From: Gemmatimonadota bacterium
GTDB lineage: Bacteria > Gemmatimonadota > Gemmatimonadetes > Longimicrobiales > Gaopeijiaceae
NCBI GenBank assembly: GCA_030428885.1
Contig: JAUIEJ010000006.1
Span: 186,001 to 250,000, forward strand
Length of the DNA stretch: 64,000 nt
Reading direction: 5' to 3'
The notes below the pieces were generated by a model, which saw only the letters and a list, made by a program, of their open reading frames with translations, was not told the DNA's origin and did no database searches. Positions 42,771 to 51,490 of the stretch are shown piece by piece. Position 1 is the first letter of the stretch. The number at the start of each line of letters is the position of its first letter. Made by a program: the position numbers and the translations under genes.

Positions 42771-43693
42771 GCGGCACGAATCCGGTGGTCCGGGTCGACG
42801 GAGTGTCCCGCTGGTTCGGCAGCGTCGTCGCTGTCTCGGACGTGAGCTTCGAGATCGGCCCGGGGATCACCGGCCTCCTCGGACCCAACGGGGCGGGAAA
42901 GACGACCCTCCTTCGCATGATGACCGGGCTCGCCGACGTCTCCGACGGTTCCGTGACCTTGTTCGGCCAACCGGTGCGAGACAATCCGGCGCTCTACGGC
43001 CGTCTGGGCGTCATGTCGGAGCACGAGACCGTCTACTCGTTCATGCGCGGGCGCGATTTCGTCCGGATGATGGCCCGGATCCGGGGCGTCCCCGACCTCG
43101 ACCGGGCCGTGGAGAAGGCGATCGCCCAGGTCGACCTGACCGAGGCGGCGGACAAACGAATGGGGACGTACTCCCGGGGGATGCGGCAACGCATGCGCCT
43201 CGCGGCCACCATCGTCCACGACCCCGACGTCCTGATCCTCGACGAGCCCCTGAACGGGGCCGATCCCCGGCAGCGCGTGCACTTCCAGAACCTTCTCCGA
43301 CGCCTCGCCGGCGACGGCCGGACGATCATCATCTCCTCCCACATCCTGGAGGAGGTGGAGCAGCTCGCAGAGACGGTACTCCTGATCATCAACGGGAAGC
43401 TCGCCGCGTCCGGGGGTTTCCGGGCGATTCGCGCCGCTCTCGACAAGCGCCCCTACCACGTCCGGGTCATCGCCACGGAGCCGCGCCGGCTGGCCGGGCA
43501 CATCATGCAGCTCGGATCGGTCGACGCGGTCAACGTCGATCCGGACGGCGCCCTCGTCGTGCTCAGCAACAACGTACGGGACCTTCAGGTGGAGTTGCCG
43601 AGGCTCGCGCAACAGGCGTCCATCGGGCTTCGACGGGTCGAACCGCTCGATGATTCGCTGGAAAGTGTCTTCGGCTACCTGGTGGAGCGCTGA
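42767..43693 (+). CDS. ABC transporter ATPase (ABC-2 exporter, second pair)
   Basis: This 308-residue ATPase has Walker A GPNGAGKTT, a Q-loop region (MSEHETVYSFMRG), signature YSRGMRQRM and Walker B VLILDEPLNGADP, plus SSHILEEVEQLAE. Its C-terminal accessory domain again has about 80 residues. It overlaps the first permease by ATGA and is followed by its own permease after 2 bases. Confidence 0.9.
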   Translation: MSGTNPVVRVDGVSRWFGSVVAVSDVSFEIGPGITGLLGPNGAGKTTLLRMMTGLADVSDGSVTLFGQPVRDNPALYGRLGVMSEHETVYSFMRGRDFVRMMARIRGVPDLDRAVEKAIAQVDLTEAADKRMGTYSRGMRQRMRLAATIVHDPDVLILDEPLNGADPRQRVHFQNLLRRLAGDGRTIIISSHILEEVEQLAETVLLIINGKLAASGGFRAIRAALDKRPYHVRVIATEPRRLAGHIMQLGSVDAVNVDPDGALVVLSNNVRDLQVELPRLAQQASIGLRRVEPLDDSLESVFGYLVER

Positions 43694-43695
43694 TC

Positions 43696-44409
43696 ATGGG
43701 CTCGCTCTTTCGACTGACCCTCCATCAGCTCACCGGCAAGTGGCGGCTGATCATCATGACGGTTCTCGCCTCGCTTCCGGTGGTGTTCGCGTGGCTGATC
43801 GTGCGAGGCACCCGCGCACCGTTCGTCGACGAGTTCGAAGCCATCGTCCTCAGTACGATGCTGGCCGGATCCATCGCGCCGCTGATCATCGTGGCCATCG
43901 GCAGCGTGGCGTTCGGGAACGAAGTGGAGGACCGCACCCTCGCCAACCTCACGCTCTCGCCCCTCCCGCGCTGGCAGATCGTTCTTCCGAAAGTGCTCGG
44001 CACCCTCGCCGTGGCGGGCCCGTTCATCCTCGGCAGCGCCTTCGCCACGGGGTTCATCGCCTTCAATCGGGACGCCACGGCCGTCGCCGCGGTCACGGCC
44101 GGTATCGGTGTGGGACTGCTGATGTACACCTCCTTCTTCGTCTGGCTGGGCCTCGTGACCAAGCAGGCCATCGGGGTGGGTCTCCTCTACATCGTCCTCT
44201 GGGAAGGCTTCTTCTCGGGGTTCGTGGAGGGCATCCGCTTCCTCAGCATTCGCCAGTACAGCCTGGCCCTGATGAACGGCTTCGACCCCCGTCGATTCGC
44301 AAGCGAGGCCCACGTGGACTTCACCGCTGCGGTGATCGTCGCCGTCACCGTCTGCACCGTCTTCTTCGTGCTTTCGACGCGCCGCCTGCGGACGATGGAC
44401 GTTCCGTAG
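43696..44409 (+). CDS. ABC-2 type transporter permease (second pair)
   Basis: This 237-residue protein has six membrane helices and the ABC-2 coupling loop FGNEVEDRTLANLTLSPLPRW. It is shorter than the first permease and lacks that protein's N-terminal cytoplasmic segment, so the two pairs are related but not recent copies. It is the last gene of the operon. A weak hairpin (CCCGG/CCGGG) lies just after the stop, between it and the convergent methyltransferase. Confidence 0.85.
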   Translation: MGSLFRLTLHQLTGKWRLIIMTVLASLPVVFAWLIVRGTRAPFVDEFEAIVLSTMLAGSIAPLIIVAIGSVAFGNEVEDRTLANLTLSPLPRWQIVLPKVLGTLAVAGPFILGSAFATGFIAFNRDATAVAAVTAGIGVGLLMYTSFFVWLGLVTKQAIGVGLLYIVLWEGFFSGFVEGIRFLSIRQYSLALMNGFDPRRFASEAHVDFTAAVIVAVTVCTVFFVLSTRRLRTMDVP

Positions 44410-44436
44410 AGGGGTCCCGTGATTCTCCCGGGTCCG

Positions 44437-45660
44437 TTACCGGGGAGGGTTCTTCTCCAGGACCAGGCGATACGCCTGATGTTGATTGGTCAGGAAGTTG
44501 TGCGCCACGCCCCACAGATAGAGGTGGAACTTGGCGTAGAGTTCGCGGCCCCAGCGTCGGGTGATCTCCTCCTTCCGGGCTTCCAGATTCTCGGCCCAGG
44601 CCCGGGTCGTCAGATAGTAGCTGTGCCGGTCGTTGTGCGCGCTCAACAGCTCCATGCCGCTCTGCTGGACCTCGGACAGGAAGTCGTGGATGCTCAGGCT
44701 GCAGTGGTTCCCAGGGTAGATGTACCGGTTCATGAAGGTGTTGTGGACGAACTTCCGACGATCCGCACTCCCGTCCAGATAGGCCCGACCGTGGGGCTTC
44801 AGGAGTCGCTGGAGTTGTTCGACGACGCGCCGGTAGTCGGGCATGTGCTCGATCACCCCCAGGATGACGATGGCATCGTAGGGCTCGTCGGACCGGTACT
44901 CGAGGAAATTCGCCATCGCGGCCCGGCAGGGCAGCTTCTGTCGTTCGATCAGTTCCTCGAGGTAGCGCAGCGAATGATCGGCGATGGTCAACGAGGTGAC
45001 CTGGATGCCCCGCTTCCCGGCATGTTCGGTGAAGGCACCCCAACCCCCTCCGACATCGAGGACCCGCATGCCCGGTTGCAGGCCGCACGCGTCGACGGCG
45101 AAGTCGAGCTTGCGCCGCATGGCGGTTTCCAGGCTCTCGTCGTCGCTCTCGTAGACCCCCTGTGAGTAGGTGCGCGTCGGGTCCAGGAACGTCATGTAGA
45201 AATCGTCTTCGTACTCGTAGTGCTGGGCGATCGCCTTCCTGTCTTCCCTGATCTGGCCCAGGACCACGGGTTTCACGCGGCGCCAGAGATCGAGGACGGG
45301 GTTCCCCTGCTTGACCACACGACGCAGATCGCAGAGGCTCAGCATGTCGCCTTCGAGGTCCAGGTCACCGGCCATGTAGCTCTCACATACCCGGACCTCG
45401 CTCAGCGACCTCAATGCCGATAGGCCGCGATCGCTGTTGACGACGATACGGAACGCGGCCTCCTCGTCTTCCGCGCCCAGGTGATACGACACGCCGTTCC
45501 ACAACGCGATCTCGAACGGCACCGTCGCCTGGCTCCCGAAACGGTCCAGCAGGTGGTCCAGGAGCCTGGCGGAGGTCCCGTTCGCCGCCCCGTTCGTCGG
45601 GTGGCCGTCGGTCCGTGCGTCACTCACGTCCTCCGCAACCGCTCCGCTGCTCCGCTTCAT
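44437..45660 (-). CDS. Cyclopropane-fatty-acid-synthase-like methyltransferase
   Basis: This 407-residue SAM-dependent enzyme belongs to the CFA synthase/mycolic acid methyltransferase family. The N-terminal 130 residues resemble the CFA lipid-binding part (SEVRVCESYMAGDLDLEGD). The catalytic domain starts near 145 (IAQHYEYEDDFYMTFLDPTRTYSQGVY). The SAM loop is VLDVGGGWGAF, with VIEHMPDYRRVVEQL and NRYIYPGNHCSLSIHDFL further on. Usual CFA enzymes read YIFPGG at the last motif, so this is a variant. It would modify unsaturated phospholipid acyl chains or a related lipid. It converges with the ABC exporter operon. Confidence 0.85.
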   Translation of the reverse strand: MKRSSGAVAEDVSDARTDGHPTNGAANGTSARLLDHLLDRFGSQATVPFEIALWNGVSYHLGAEDEEAAFRIVVNSDRGLSALRSLSEVRVCESYMAGDLDLEGDMLSLCDLRRVVKQGNPVLDLWRRVKPVVLGQIREDRKAIAQHYEYEDDFYMTFLDPTRTYSQGVYESDDESLETAMRRKLDFAVDACGLQPGMRVLDVGGGWGAFTEHAGKRGIQVTSLTIADHSLRYLEELIERQKLPCRAAMANFLEYRSDEPYDAIVILGVIEHMPDYRRVVEQLQRLLKPHGRAYLDGSADRRKFVHNTFMNRYIYPGNHCSLSIHDFLSEVQQSGMELLSAHNDRHSYYLTTRAWAENLEARKEEITRRWGRELYAKFHLYLWGVAHNFLTNQHQAYRLVLEKNPPR

Positions 45661-45759
45661 GGCGTCCCTCCATTCCGGGTCGATTTCGTCGATGCACCGT
45701 ACGCCTTCCGCGCCCGAGGACGCGGTATACGGATACGCGCCGGATGGGGGGGCGGGGGA

Positions 45760-46332
45760 TCACAGCGCCACCAGGAAGACGGCGTCCACGACGTGCACGA
45801 TGCCGTTGGTGGCCTTGACGGTGGCCAGGATTCGGGCGCCGTTCACGTAGGTCCCGTCTTCCCGTACCTCGACAGGCACGTAGTGACCCGAAGCCATGTA
45901 GAGCTGCATTCCGTCCCGGAGCTGCTCCATCGTGAAGGTGCTGGGGGAGGCGTGGGACGAGATCACCTTGTAGAGGAGCGGCTGGTTCTCGGGCTGGAGG
46001 AGGTCTTCCAGCGCCCCTTCCGGTAGCGCATCGAACGCGGCGTTCGTCGGCGCGAAGACCGTGAGGGGCCCGGCGTTCACGAGCACGTTCTCCATGGCGG
46101 CGGCCTGAACCGCCGCCACGAGCGTGGTGTGGTCGTCCGAGCCCAGGGCGATCCCCAGGATGGTGGGGTCGGCGCTCGCGTCCTGGATGAAGGCCTGGCC
46201 CCGGTTCCGGGCCGGGGCCTCCTCATCGCCCCCGGCCGCAGTACGTGGCGCCTCGCTGTCGCCGGCGCAGCCGGGGGAGAGGAGGGCGAGCAGAAGCAGC
46301 GGAATCCGACGGGTACCGGTGCGTGCGGGCAT
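45760..46332 (-). CDS. Fasciclin-domain lipoprotein
   Basis: This 190-residue protein has a lipobox ending SPGC near 21. After an acidic linker, residues about 60-190 are one fasciclin (FAS1) domain with PLTVFAPTNAAFDALPEG (H1-like segment) and the closing NGIVHVVDAVFL (H2). FAS1 domains mediate adhesion or matrix contacts at the cell surface. GGAGG lies 6 bases before ATG 46332. It is divergent from a cytochrome-like lipoprotein across a 228-base region. Confidence 0.88.
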   Translation of the reverse strand: MPARTGTRRIPLLLLALLSPGCAGDSEAPRTAAGGDEEAPARNRGQAFIQDASADPTILGIALGSDDHTTLVAAVQAAAMENVLVNAGPLTVFAPTNAAFDALPEGALEDLLQPENQPLLYKVISSHASPSTFTMEQLRDGMQLYMASGHYVPVEVREDGTYVNGARILATVKATNGIVHVVDAVFLVAL

Positions 46333-46389
46333 GAGAGCCTCCGGACGCGGGGAGATCGAAAGGGAACGCCCCAATGTTCGTCGTAAATT

Positions 46390-46405
46390 CTGACCTCGAT
46401 GTCAG
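46390..46405. promoter_or_regulatory. Short palindrome in the fasciclin/cytochrome divergent region
   Basis: CTGAC (46390-46394) and GTCAG (46401-46405) are separated by 6 bases, in a locally A/T-rich patch 58 bases upstream of the fasciclin start. It could be an operator. Nothing else stands out in the 228-base gap. Confidence 0.3.
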
Positions 46406-46560
46406 GATTAAGTCGCCGAGTCCCGTCGGGAGAACCCCCACGGGATCCGGATGGGTCTCCCCGCTGGGGGATTGGGGAGCCAGGTGGAAACTCCTCGGAT
46501 GCGCCCCGGGACCGTGGTATCGTTGAGAGAGCCCCCTACTCCCGTGCCAACGTGTCCGAC

Positions 46561-46995
46561 ATGCATTCCCGAGCTCCCCTCGGCCTCCTCCTGGCCCTCT
46601 CCACCGCCCTCCTTGCCGCTTGCTCCGGCGATTCCCCGGCCGAACCCGACGACGACGACGGCCGGGTGGTGAAGGCGAACCCCTCGTTCGCGGCCGATAT
46701 CCAGGAGATCTTCGACCGGCGCGGGTGTTCGTCGTCGGCGTGCCACGGGTCGGCCCAGCAGGCGGGGATGGACTTGCGGTCCGGTGCCGCCTACGGGGCC
46801 CTGGTGGACGTGACCGCGTCGACCGAATCCATCGTGCGGGTAATTCCCGGCGACCCCGACGGGAGCTACCTCGTGATGCGCGTGGAGGGCCGTCAGAACG
46901 TGGGGAGCCGCATGCCTCTCGGCGGCGCCCCCCTGGACGCCATCGACCTCACGAATCTCCGCAACTGGATCGCCACCGGAGCGCCTGCGAACTGA
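46561..46995 (+). CDS. Lipoprotein with atypical haem-like CX4CH motif
   Basis: This 144-residue protein has a lipobox LLAAC at about 17-21. The mature domain carries DIQEIFDRRGCSSSACHGS, a CX4CH motif where c-type cytochromes have CXXCH, and a downstream Met (SRMPLGG) that could be the axial ligand. The pattern resembles the small cytochrome-like domains of Planctomycetes-type proteins. It may bind haem c, or the Cys may form a disulfide instead. No ribosome-binding site is evident before ATG 46561; a GTG at 46552 is in frame. Confidence 0.7.
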   Translation: MHSRAPLGLLLALSTALLAACSGDSPAEPDDDDGRVVKANPSFAADIQEIFDRRGCSSSACHGSAQQAGMDLRSGAAYGALVDVTASTESIVRVIPGDPDGSYLVMRVEGRQNVGSRMPLGGAPLDAIDLTNLRNWIATGAPAN

Positions 46996-47001
46996 TCTCG
47001 C

Positions 47002-49410
47002 CTACGGCACGAGCCGGAAGTGGGCCCAGTCGCGGTCCTCGCGGACGACCAGCTTCAGATGGAGGCGCCCCCGGCCGGCGTCGTAGTAGTAGAGTGACCC
47101 GTCGCCCGACCGGAACGCGCTCAGCGATGCGGCCGGATCCATGGGGTGACCCGCCCAGTAGTCCCGTACGATCTGGGACGGGGGGGCCGACAGGGGCACC
47201 TCGACCTCGATCCAGTCGCCGGGGCGGCCATCTCGCATGTTGAGCTGGAGGTCGCCGGCCTGAGCCGACGTTTCGAGCACGTAGCGTCGGTTCACCACCA
47301 GGCTCGTCGAAGTCCGGCTCGGGTTGTTGCCGATGCCCACGAACCGCTCCTCTGCGCCGTCGTCCCGGACCACGTCCATGGGCGCGAAGGCGCTGGACGC
47401 GCTCAGGATCAGGCGCACGTAGGGCCCGGGACAGATGCGGGCGTTCCACTCGGGACGCGGGGTGCAGCCCGCCATGGTGAGGAAGGGCGTGTCCACGACG
47501 ATCCACGACCCCGCCGAGCCCGACACCGTGCCGTAGGCATCGAGGAACACCGCACCCTTGTCGCCGTCCTTGTCGGTCTCCGGGTCCTCGAGGTAGACCA
47601 TGCGAGCGTCGACGAATTCCAGGTCCTCGGCGACGTTCCGGGTGTCGATGGAGAAGGCGTTCTTCCGATTGTAGCCCAGAGCGCTCCAGGGAATGCTGCC
47701 CACGCCGGCGAAGCCCTGGAAGGTGACCCGGCGGGCGCCCACCCGGCCGTCGTAGAACTCGAAGCCCCGGTAGACGTCGAGGCGTCCCACGTCGTTGCCG
47801 GTCTCGCCGATGACCAGGGCGTCTTCGAGGAAGCTCTCGGAGCTGGCGAAGGTGGCCCCGATGTAGTTGTCGGCCAGGATCGCGTTGGTGAGGCGGTGGG
47901 CATGGCCCCGAAGCCAGACGCCGCGGGGGCGGTTCTTGTAGGCCAGGAAGCTCTCGAAAACCGCCGGCACCACGTCGGAGTCCGTATCGGTGGGGTCCTG
48001 GATCGGCCGGTAGCTCGTGGTCTCGATTTCTCCGTCGGGGCGGGGGCCGTGGTCCACGAACAGACCGCTGCGCTGGTTGGAGTGGGCCACGTTGTCGCGG
48101 AACACGCCCAGAGGCGTGCGCCGGGGCAGGTCGGGCTCGCCCGAGGACGGACCCAGGGGGCGTTCCGGGAGAGCGTACCAGAACCCGATGCCCTGCGACC
48201 CCGCCGCCACGTTGCCCTCGAGGTGGTTGTCGGGGTTGGTGATCCAGAAGGTGGCGGGGCGGTCGTCGGAGGGAATCAGCCGGGCGGCGCCGTCGGGCCG
48301 GCGGCCCAGAACGCCCAGGTTGCCCACCAGGCGATTGCCCGTTTCGGCCCCCTCCTCCAGGAAGTAGCCGTGACCCAGGTGATCGTAGCAGACGTTGTCG
48401 GCCACCTCCACGTGATCGGTGCCGTGGACCGTGACACAGCGGTTGTTGGTGCGCCAGATGGCGCTGTTCCTCAGGTACTGGCCCGATCCCTCTCCCAACA
48501 GGTGCCAGTGCACCGGATACCGGGCCAGGCGCCCGGTCTGTCCCATGTGGACGAGCTCCACGCCCTCGATCCGGGCCTCGCCTCCGGCCAGGATCATGAT
48601 GTGTCCGCCCTGCCCCTGGGAGCCGGAATCGACCGTACCGTCGTCGTCGACTCCCGGACCCCGAATGGTGACGGTGCGGCTCAGAAGTCCCACTTCGGCC
48701 CGCTGGTCCACGGCCTGCCCGGCGATGGTCTGGACCTCGCCGAAGTGGTCGTGATCCAGAGGCCGGTCGAGGGTCACCGTCCGCCCCGAAATGGCGGCGA
48801 TGGCCCGGTCCTCGGCCTCCCGGGGATCGAACCCGCTGGGAGCGATCACGATGCGCTCGCCCACCTCCCAGTCCACGTCGCCCACCAGGGTCAGGGCCGT
48901 GGCGCCCGCCGGCGCCGTGGCGTCGAGTCGGGTCCACGCCGTCCGCGACTCGCCCCGGATCTCCAGCCGACCCCCCGGGAGCACCCCGATGAGGCGATTG
49001 CCCATGCCCGTCACGGCTTCCACATCGGGGGGACCGGTGAGGGTGATGCGAACCCGGTCGGTGAAGGGCTCCTCATGGGTGCCGATGCGGAGCAGTCCGG
49101 CGACCACGATCCAGTCGGCGGTGACGTCCAGGTCCCGTCGGGCGAAGGTCAGTTCACCGTCGACCTGGAGACCGCCCAGGGGCGGGGGCGACACGTCGAG
49201 CTCCATGGTCGTGCCCGCCGGGACCACCACCGTCTGCCCCGCCTTGGGCACCGCACCCCCGGGCCATGCGGAAGGATCGGACCAACGCCCGATAGAATCT
49301 TCCGGCACCGGGTCGCCGTCGGGGGTGAGGGGCTCTTCCTGTGTGTCGCAGGCGGCCAGGGTCAGGCCGAAGACGGCAGCGCAGACGAACGGGGCGAAAT
49401 GGCGAAGCAT
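47002..49410 (-). CDS. G8-domain lipoprotein with right-handed beta-helix
   Basis: This 802-residue protein has a lipobox LTLAAC. A G8 domain at about 35-150 (WSDPSAWPGGAVPKAGQTVVVPAG, then GRLEIRG) leads into a long parallel beta-helix with PbH1-type repeats (GVELVHMGQTGRLARYPVHWH, NVCYDHLGHGYFLEEG). The order matches animal CEMIP/TMEM2 hyaluronan-degrading proteins and bacterial relatives. It is anchored at the cell surface and may bind or cut a polysaccharide; activity is not proven by the sequence. GGAGG precedes the ATG at 49410. It converges on the cytochrome-like gene. Confidence 0.82.
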   Translation of the reverse strand: MLRHFAPFVCAAVFGLTLAACDTQEEPLTPDGDPVPEDSIGRWSDPSAWPGGAVPKAGQTVVVPAGTTMELDVSPPPLGGLQVDGELTFARRDLDVTADWIVVAGLLRIGTHEEPFTDRVRITLTGPPDVEAVTGMGNRLIGVLPGGRLEIRGESRTAWTRLDATAPAGATALTLVGDVDWEVGERIVIAPSGFDPREAEDRAIAAISGRTVTLDRPLDHDHFGEVQTIAGQAVDQRAEVGLLSRTVTIRGPGVDDDGTVDSGSQGQGGHIMILAGGEARIEGVELVHMGQTGRLARYPVHWHLLGEGSGQYLRNSAIWRTNNRCVTVHGTDHVEVADNVCYDHLGHGYFLEEGAETGNRLVGNLGVLGRRPDGAARLIPSDDRPATFWITNPDNHLEGNVAAGSQGIGFWYALPERPLGPSSGEPDLPRRTPLGVFRDNVAHSNQRSGLFVDHGPRPDGEIETTSYRPIQDPTDTDSDVVPAVFESFLAYKNRPRGVWLRGHAHRLTNAILADNYIGATFASSESFLEDALVIGETGNDVGRLDVYRGFEFYDGRVGARRVTFQGFAGVGSIPWSALGYNRKNAFSIDTRNVAEDLEFVDARMVYLEDPETDKDGDKGAVFLDAYGTVSGSAGSWIVVDTPFLTMAGCTPRPEWNARICPGPYVRLILSASSAFAPMDVVRDDGAEERFVGIGNNPSRTSTSLVVNRRYVLETSAQAGDLQLNMRDGRPGDWIEVEVPLSAPPSQIVRDYWAGHPMDPAASLSAFRSGDGSLYYYDAGRGRLHLKLVVREDRDWAHFRLVP

Positions 49411-49511
49411 GGGGCCTCCGGGGCGGTCGGACACCGCCGCGACGTCCGGTTCGGGACGGCACGGTCGCGGCCAACGCCTGCAAGGACTGCGCCCGGCTCA
49501 AGCCCGGTGAC

Positions 49512-50726
49512 TCACCCCCAGGCGGCGGCCATCACGCGCAGCGCGTTTCCGCCCATGACCTTCGCGATGTCGTCGTCCGGGTATCCGTGTTTGACGAGCC
49601 AGCGCACGAGGTTGGTGGATCCCTCGGTGGGGTTCTCGAGCCCCGCCACGTACTCCACCTCGTCGTAGCTCTGTCCGGCTTTTCCCGTGCCCTTCGACTC
49701 CTTCAGCGACAGGGCCGCGGCATACGTCCGATGGAGTCCCACGTGATCTCCGTAGACGGTGTCGGGCCCGAACCCCACGTGGTCGATGCCCACGAGCCCC
49801 TTCACGTACTCGAAGTGCTCCATGAAGCTCTCCAGCGTGTGGACCGGATGGCGCTCGGTGAGGGTGGAGTGGGGCGCGGCCTCGATGCCGATGACCCCCC
49901 CCTTGGCGGCCACCGCCTCCAGCACCTCGTCGGGGGCCAGCCGCCTCGAATCCCACAGGGCCCGTGCGCCGATGTGGGACAACACGATGGGCTTCTCGCT
50001 CCACTGCACGGTGTCGAGGGTCGTCTGGTCGCCGCAGTGGGAGCAGTCGATGAGGAGTCCCACCTTGTTCATCCGCTCCACCGCTCTTCGCCCGAACTTC
50101 GTCAGTCCCCCATCCCGGTCCTCCTTGAGACCGTTGCCCAGGGCGTTGGACTCGGAGTAGGTGATGCCCAGGGACCGCAGGCCGAAGCCGTGGAGGATGT
50201 CGATCCGGTCGAGGTCGTGCTCGATCATGGCGGCCCCTTCCATGGTGGCCACCCAGGCCACCTTGCCCTCGGCGTGGGCCCGGTGCACGTCGGAAAGCCC
50301 TCGGCACGGGATCACGAACTCCTGGTGCGCCAGGTCGCAGAGACGCATGCCCAGGTCGTGAAGCACGTCCTCCCACTGCCAGCCCGAGTGGGAGTGGATG
50401 CGGCAGATGCCGTCCATGAGGTTGTCGAACACGCAGTCCCACCACGATGCGGCGAGCCCCTCGAACGCCGTGGCCATGCGGCCATGACGGGCATACTCGG
50501 GGGTCTCCGCAATGTCGGCGGGAAACACGCCCAGATGTTCGTGCATCGACACGAAGGTCAGGCGCTCGGCCAACCCCCGGACCCGGGCCTCGTCGGCGTC
50601 GCTCAGCGGAACCGGGTGGGCCGGCGCCCGATCGAGCTCGGGGGCCAGGTCGAACGCCTGGTAGTCGGCGTCGGGGTCGAGGTACGAGAAGGAGCGATAG
50701 CCGGTGTGACGCTTGTGGATGCCCAT
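49512..50726 (-). CDS. Membrane dipeptidase-like peptidase, family M19
   Basis: This 404-residue protein resembles renal dipeptidase-like zinc peptidases. It shows VATMEGAAMIEHD (bridging Glu), LLIDCSHCGDQTT and IVLSHIGARALWD (His ligands), and GFGPDTVYGDHVG near the C-terminus. The first metal pair reads H62-E-H64 (SMHEHLG) where the family usually has H-x-D, so this is a variant branch. There is no signal peptide. GGAGTCCC precedes the ATG. It may cleave dipeptides or D-amino-acid derivatives. A second VapBC lies just upstream. Confidence 0.83.
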   Translation of the reverse strand: MGIHKRHTGYRSFSYLDPDADYQAFDLAPELDRAPAHPVPLSDADEARVRGLAERLTFVSMHEHLGVFPADIAETPEYARHGRMATAFEGLAASWWDCVFDNLMDGICRIHSHSGWQWEDVLHDLGMRLCDLAHQEFVIPCRGLSDVHRAHAEGKVAWVATMEGAAMIEHDLDRIDILHGFGLRSLGITYSESNALGNGLKEDRDGGLTKFGRRAVERMNKVGLLIDCSHCGDQTTLDTVQWSEKPIVLSHIGARALWDSRRLAPDEVLEAVAAKGGVIGIEAAPHSTLTERHPVHTLESFMEHFEYVKGLVGIDHVGFGPDTVYGDHVGLHRTYAAALSLKESKGTGKAGQSYDEVEYVAGLENPTEGSTNLVRWLVKHGYPDDDIAKVMGGNALRVMAAAWG

Positions 50727-50756
50727 GGGACTCCGGAGGGGTGGGAGTTCGAGCCC

Positions 50757-51143
50757 TCAATAGGTGAGCACGTCCAGATCGGGCACGCGCCGGAAATCCG
50801 ATGCGTTTCTCGTGACGAGGGGAAGCTCGTGAACCAGGGCCGTGGCGGCGATCCAGAGATCGTTGGTGCCGATGAGTCGCCCCCCGTCACGGAGATGACG
50901 GTAGAGGCGACCGTATCGCCAGGCGACCGCCGCATCGGGAGCGAGAATCTGGAAGCGGCCCACCAGGCGGTCCCACGTCCGTCGCTCGCTCACCCGTGGC
51001 CCGCAGGCCATCTCCCCCGCGGTGACGACCGTGATGTGCAAGCGCGTCGCGTCCGCCTCGGCGAGGAACCGGAAGGCCGGCCCCTCGACACCGCTCAGCG
51101 CTTCCCGCTCGAGATCGATGAGGAACGTCGTCTCGAGAATCAC
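50757..51143 (-). CDS. PIN-domain ribonuclease toxin, VapC-like
   Basis: This 128-residue PIN protein begins VILETTFLIDLE, in which the first catalytic acid is Glu4 rather than the usual Asp. The other acids are E44 (TAGEMACG), D95 (GTNDLWIAA) and D116 (NASDFRRVP). GTG 51143 overlaps the antitoxin stop (GTGA). The D-to-E change may alter metal binding; activity is inferred. Confidence 0.84.
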   Translation of the reverse strand: MILETTFLIDLEREALSGVEGPAFRFLAEADATRLHITVVTAGEMACGPRVSERRTWDRLVGRFQILAPDAAVAWRYGRLYRHLRDGGRLIGTNDLWIAATALVHELPLVTRNASDFRRVPDLDVLTY

Positions 51144-51388
51144 TCCTCGTTCCACTTGTCCCGGGGTGCGGCGTCCATCCGGTCCGCCTCCTCGATTCGA
51201 TCGAGGGCATGGGCGTCGAAGAGGGCGCCCTCGGCCCGATAGACGGCCCTCAGTTCTCCGGCGGTCATCCCCCGGTCGGGCCACTGGGCCCGGAGGACGA
51301 CCTCCGTGAACGATTCCCCGGAGCGGAGGCGCGCGTTGCAGAGGCGCTCGTATGCATCCAGGCGGAGAGAGATCGTCTTCGTGGCCAT
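51140..51388 (-). CDS. VapB-family antitoxin (DUF217 type)
   Basis: This 82-residue antitoxin starts MATKTISLRLDAYERL, the standard opening of DUF217/VapB proteins, followed by SGESFTEVVLRAQW. The remainder is acidic and helical. I start at ATG 51388, inside a palindrome; an earlier in-frame ATG at 51403 lacks support. It binds the adjacent PIN toxin and probably its own promoter. Confidence 0.82.
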   Translation of the reverse strand: MATKTISLRLDAYERLCNARLRSGESFTEVVLRAQWPDRGMTAGELRAVYRAEGALFDAHALDRIEEADRMDAAPRDKWNEE

Positions 51389-51405
51389 GCATCGATCATG
51401 CATGG
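51385..51405 (-). promoter_or_regulatory. Palindromic operator over the vapB start
   Basis: CCATGCAT (51385-51392) and ATGCATGG (51398-51405) are perfect inverted arms around CGATC. The start codon of vapB lies within the first arm, so repressor binding would block both transcription start and translation. Confidence 0.55.
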
Positions 51406-51490
51406 ACTGCGCACCGGAGTCAACGCCCGCGCCCGTCGCCTCCTCTCCGGAATCCCTTGCGGGCGGGAGCGGCCCCTCGGAACATCACCC

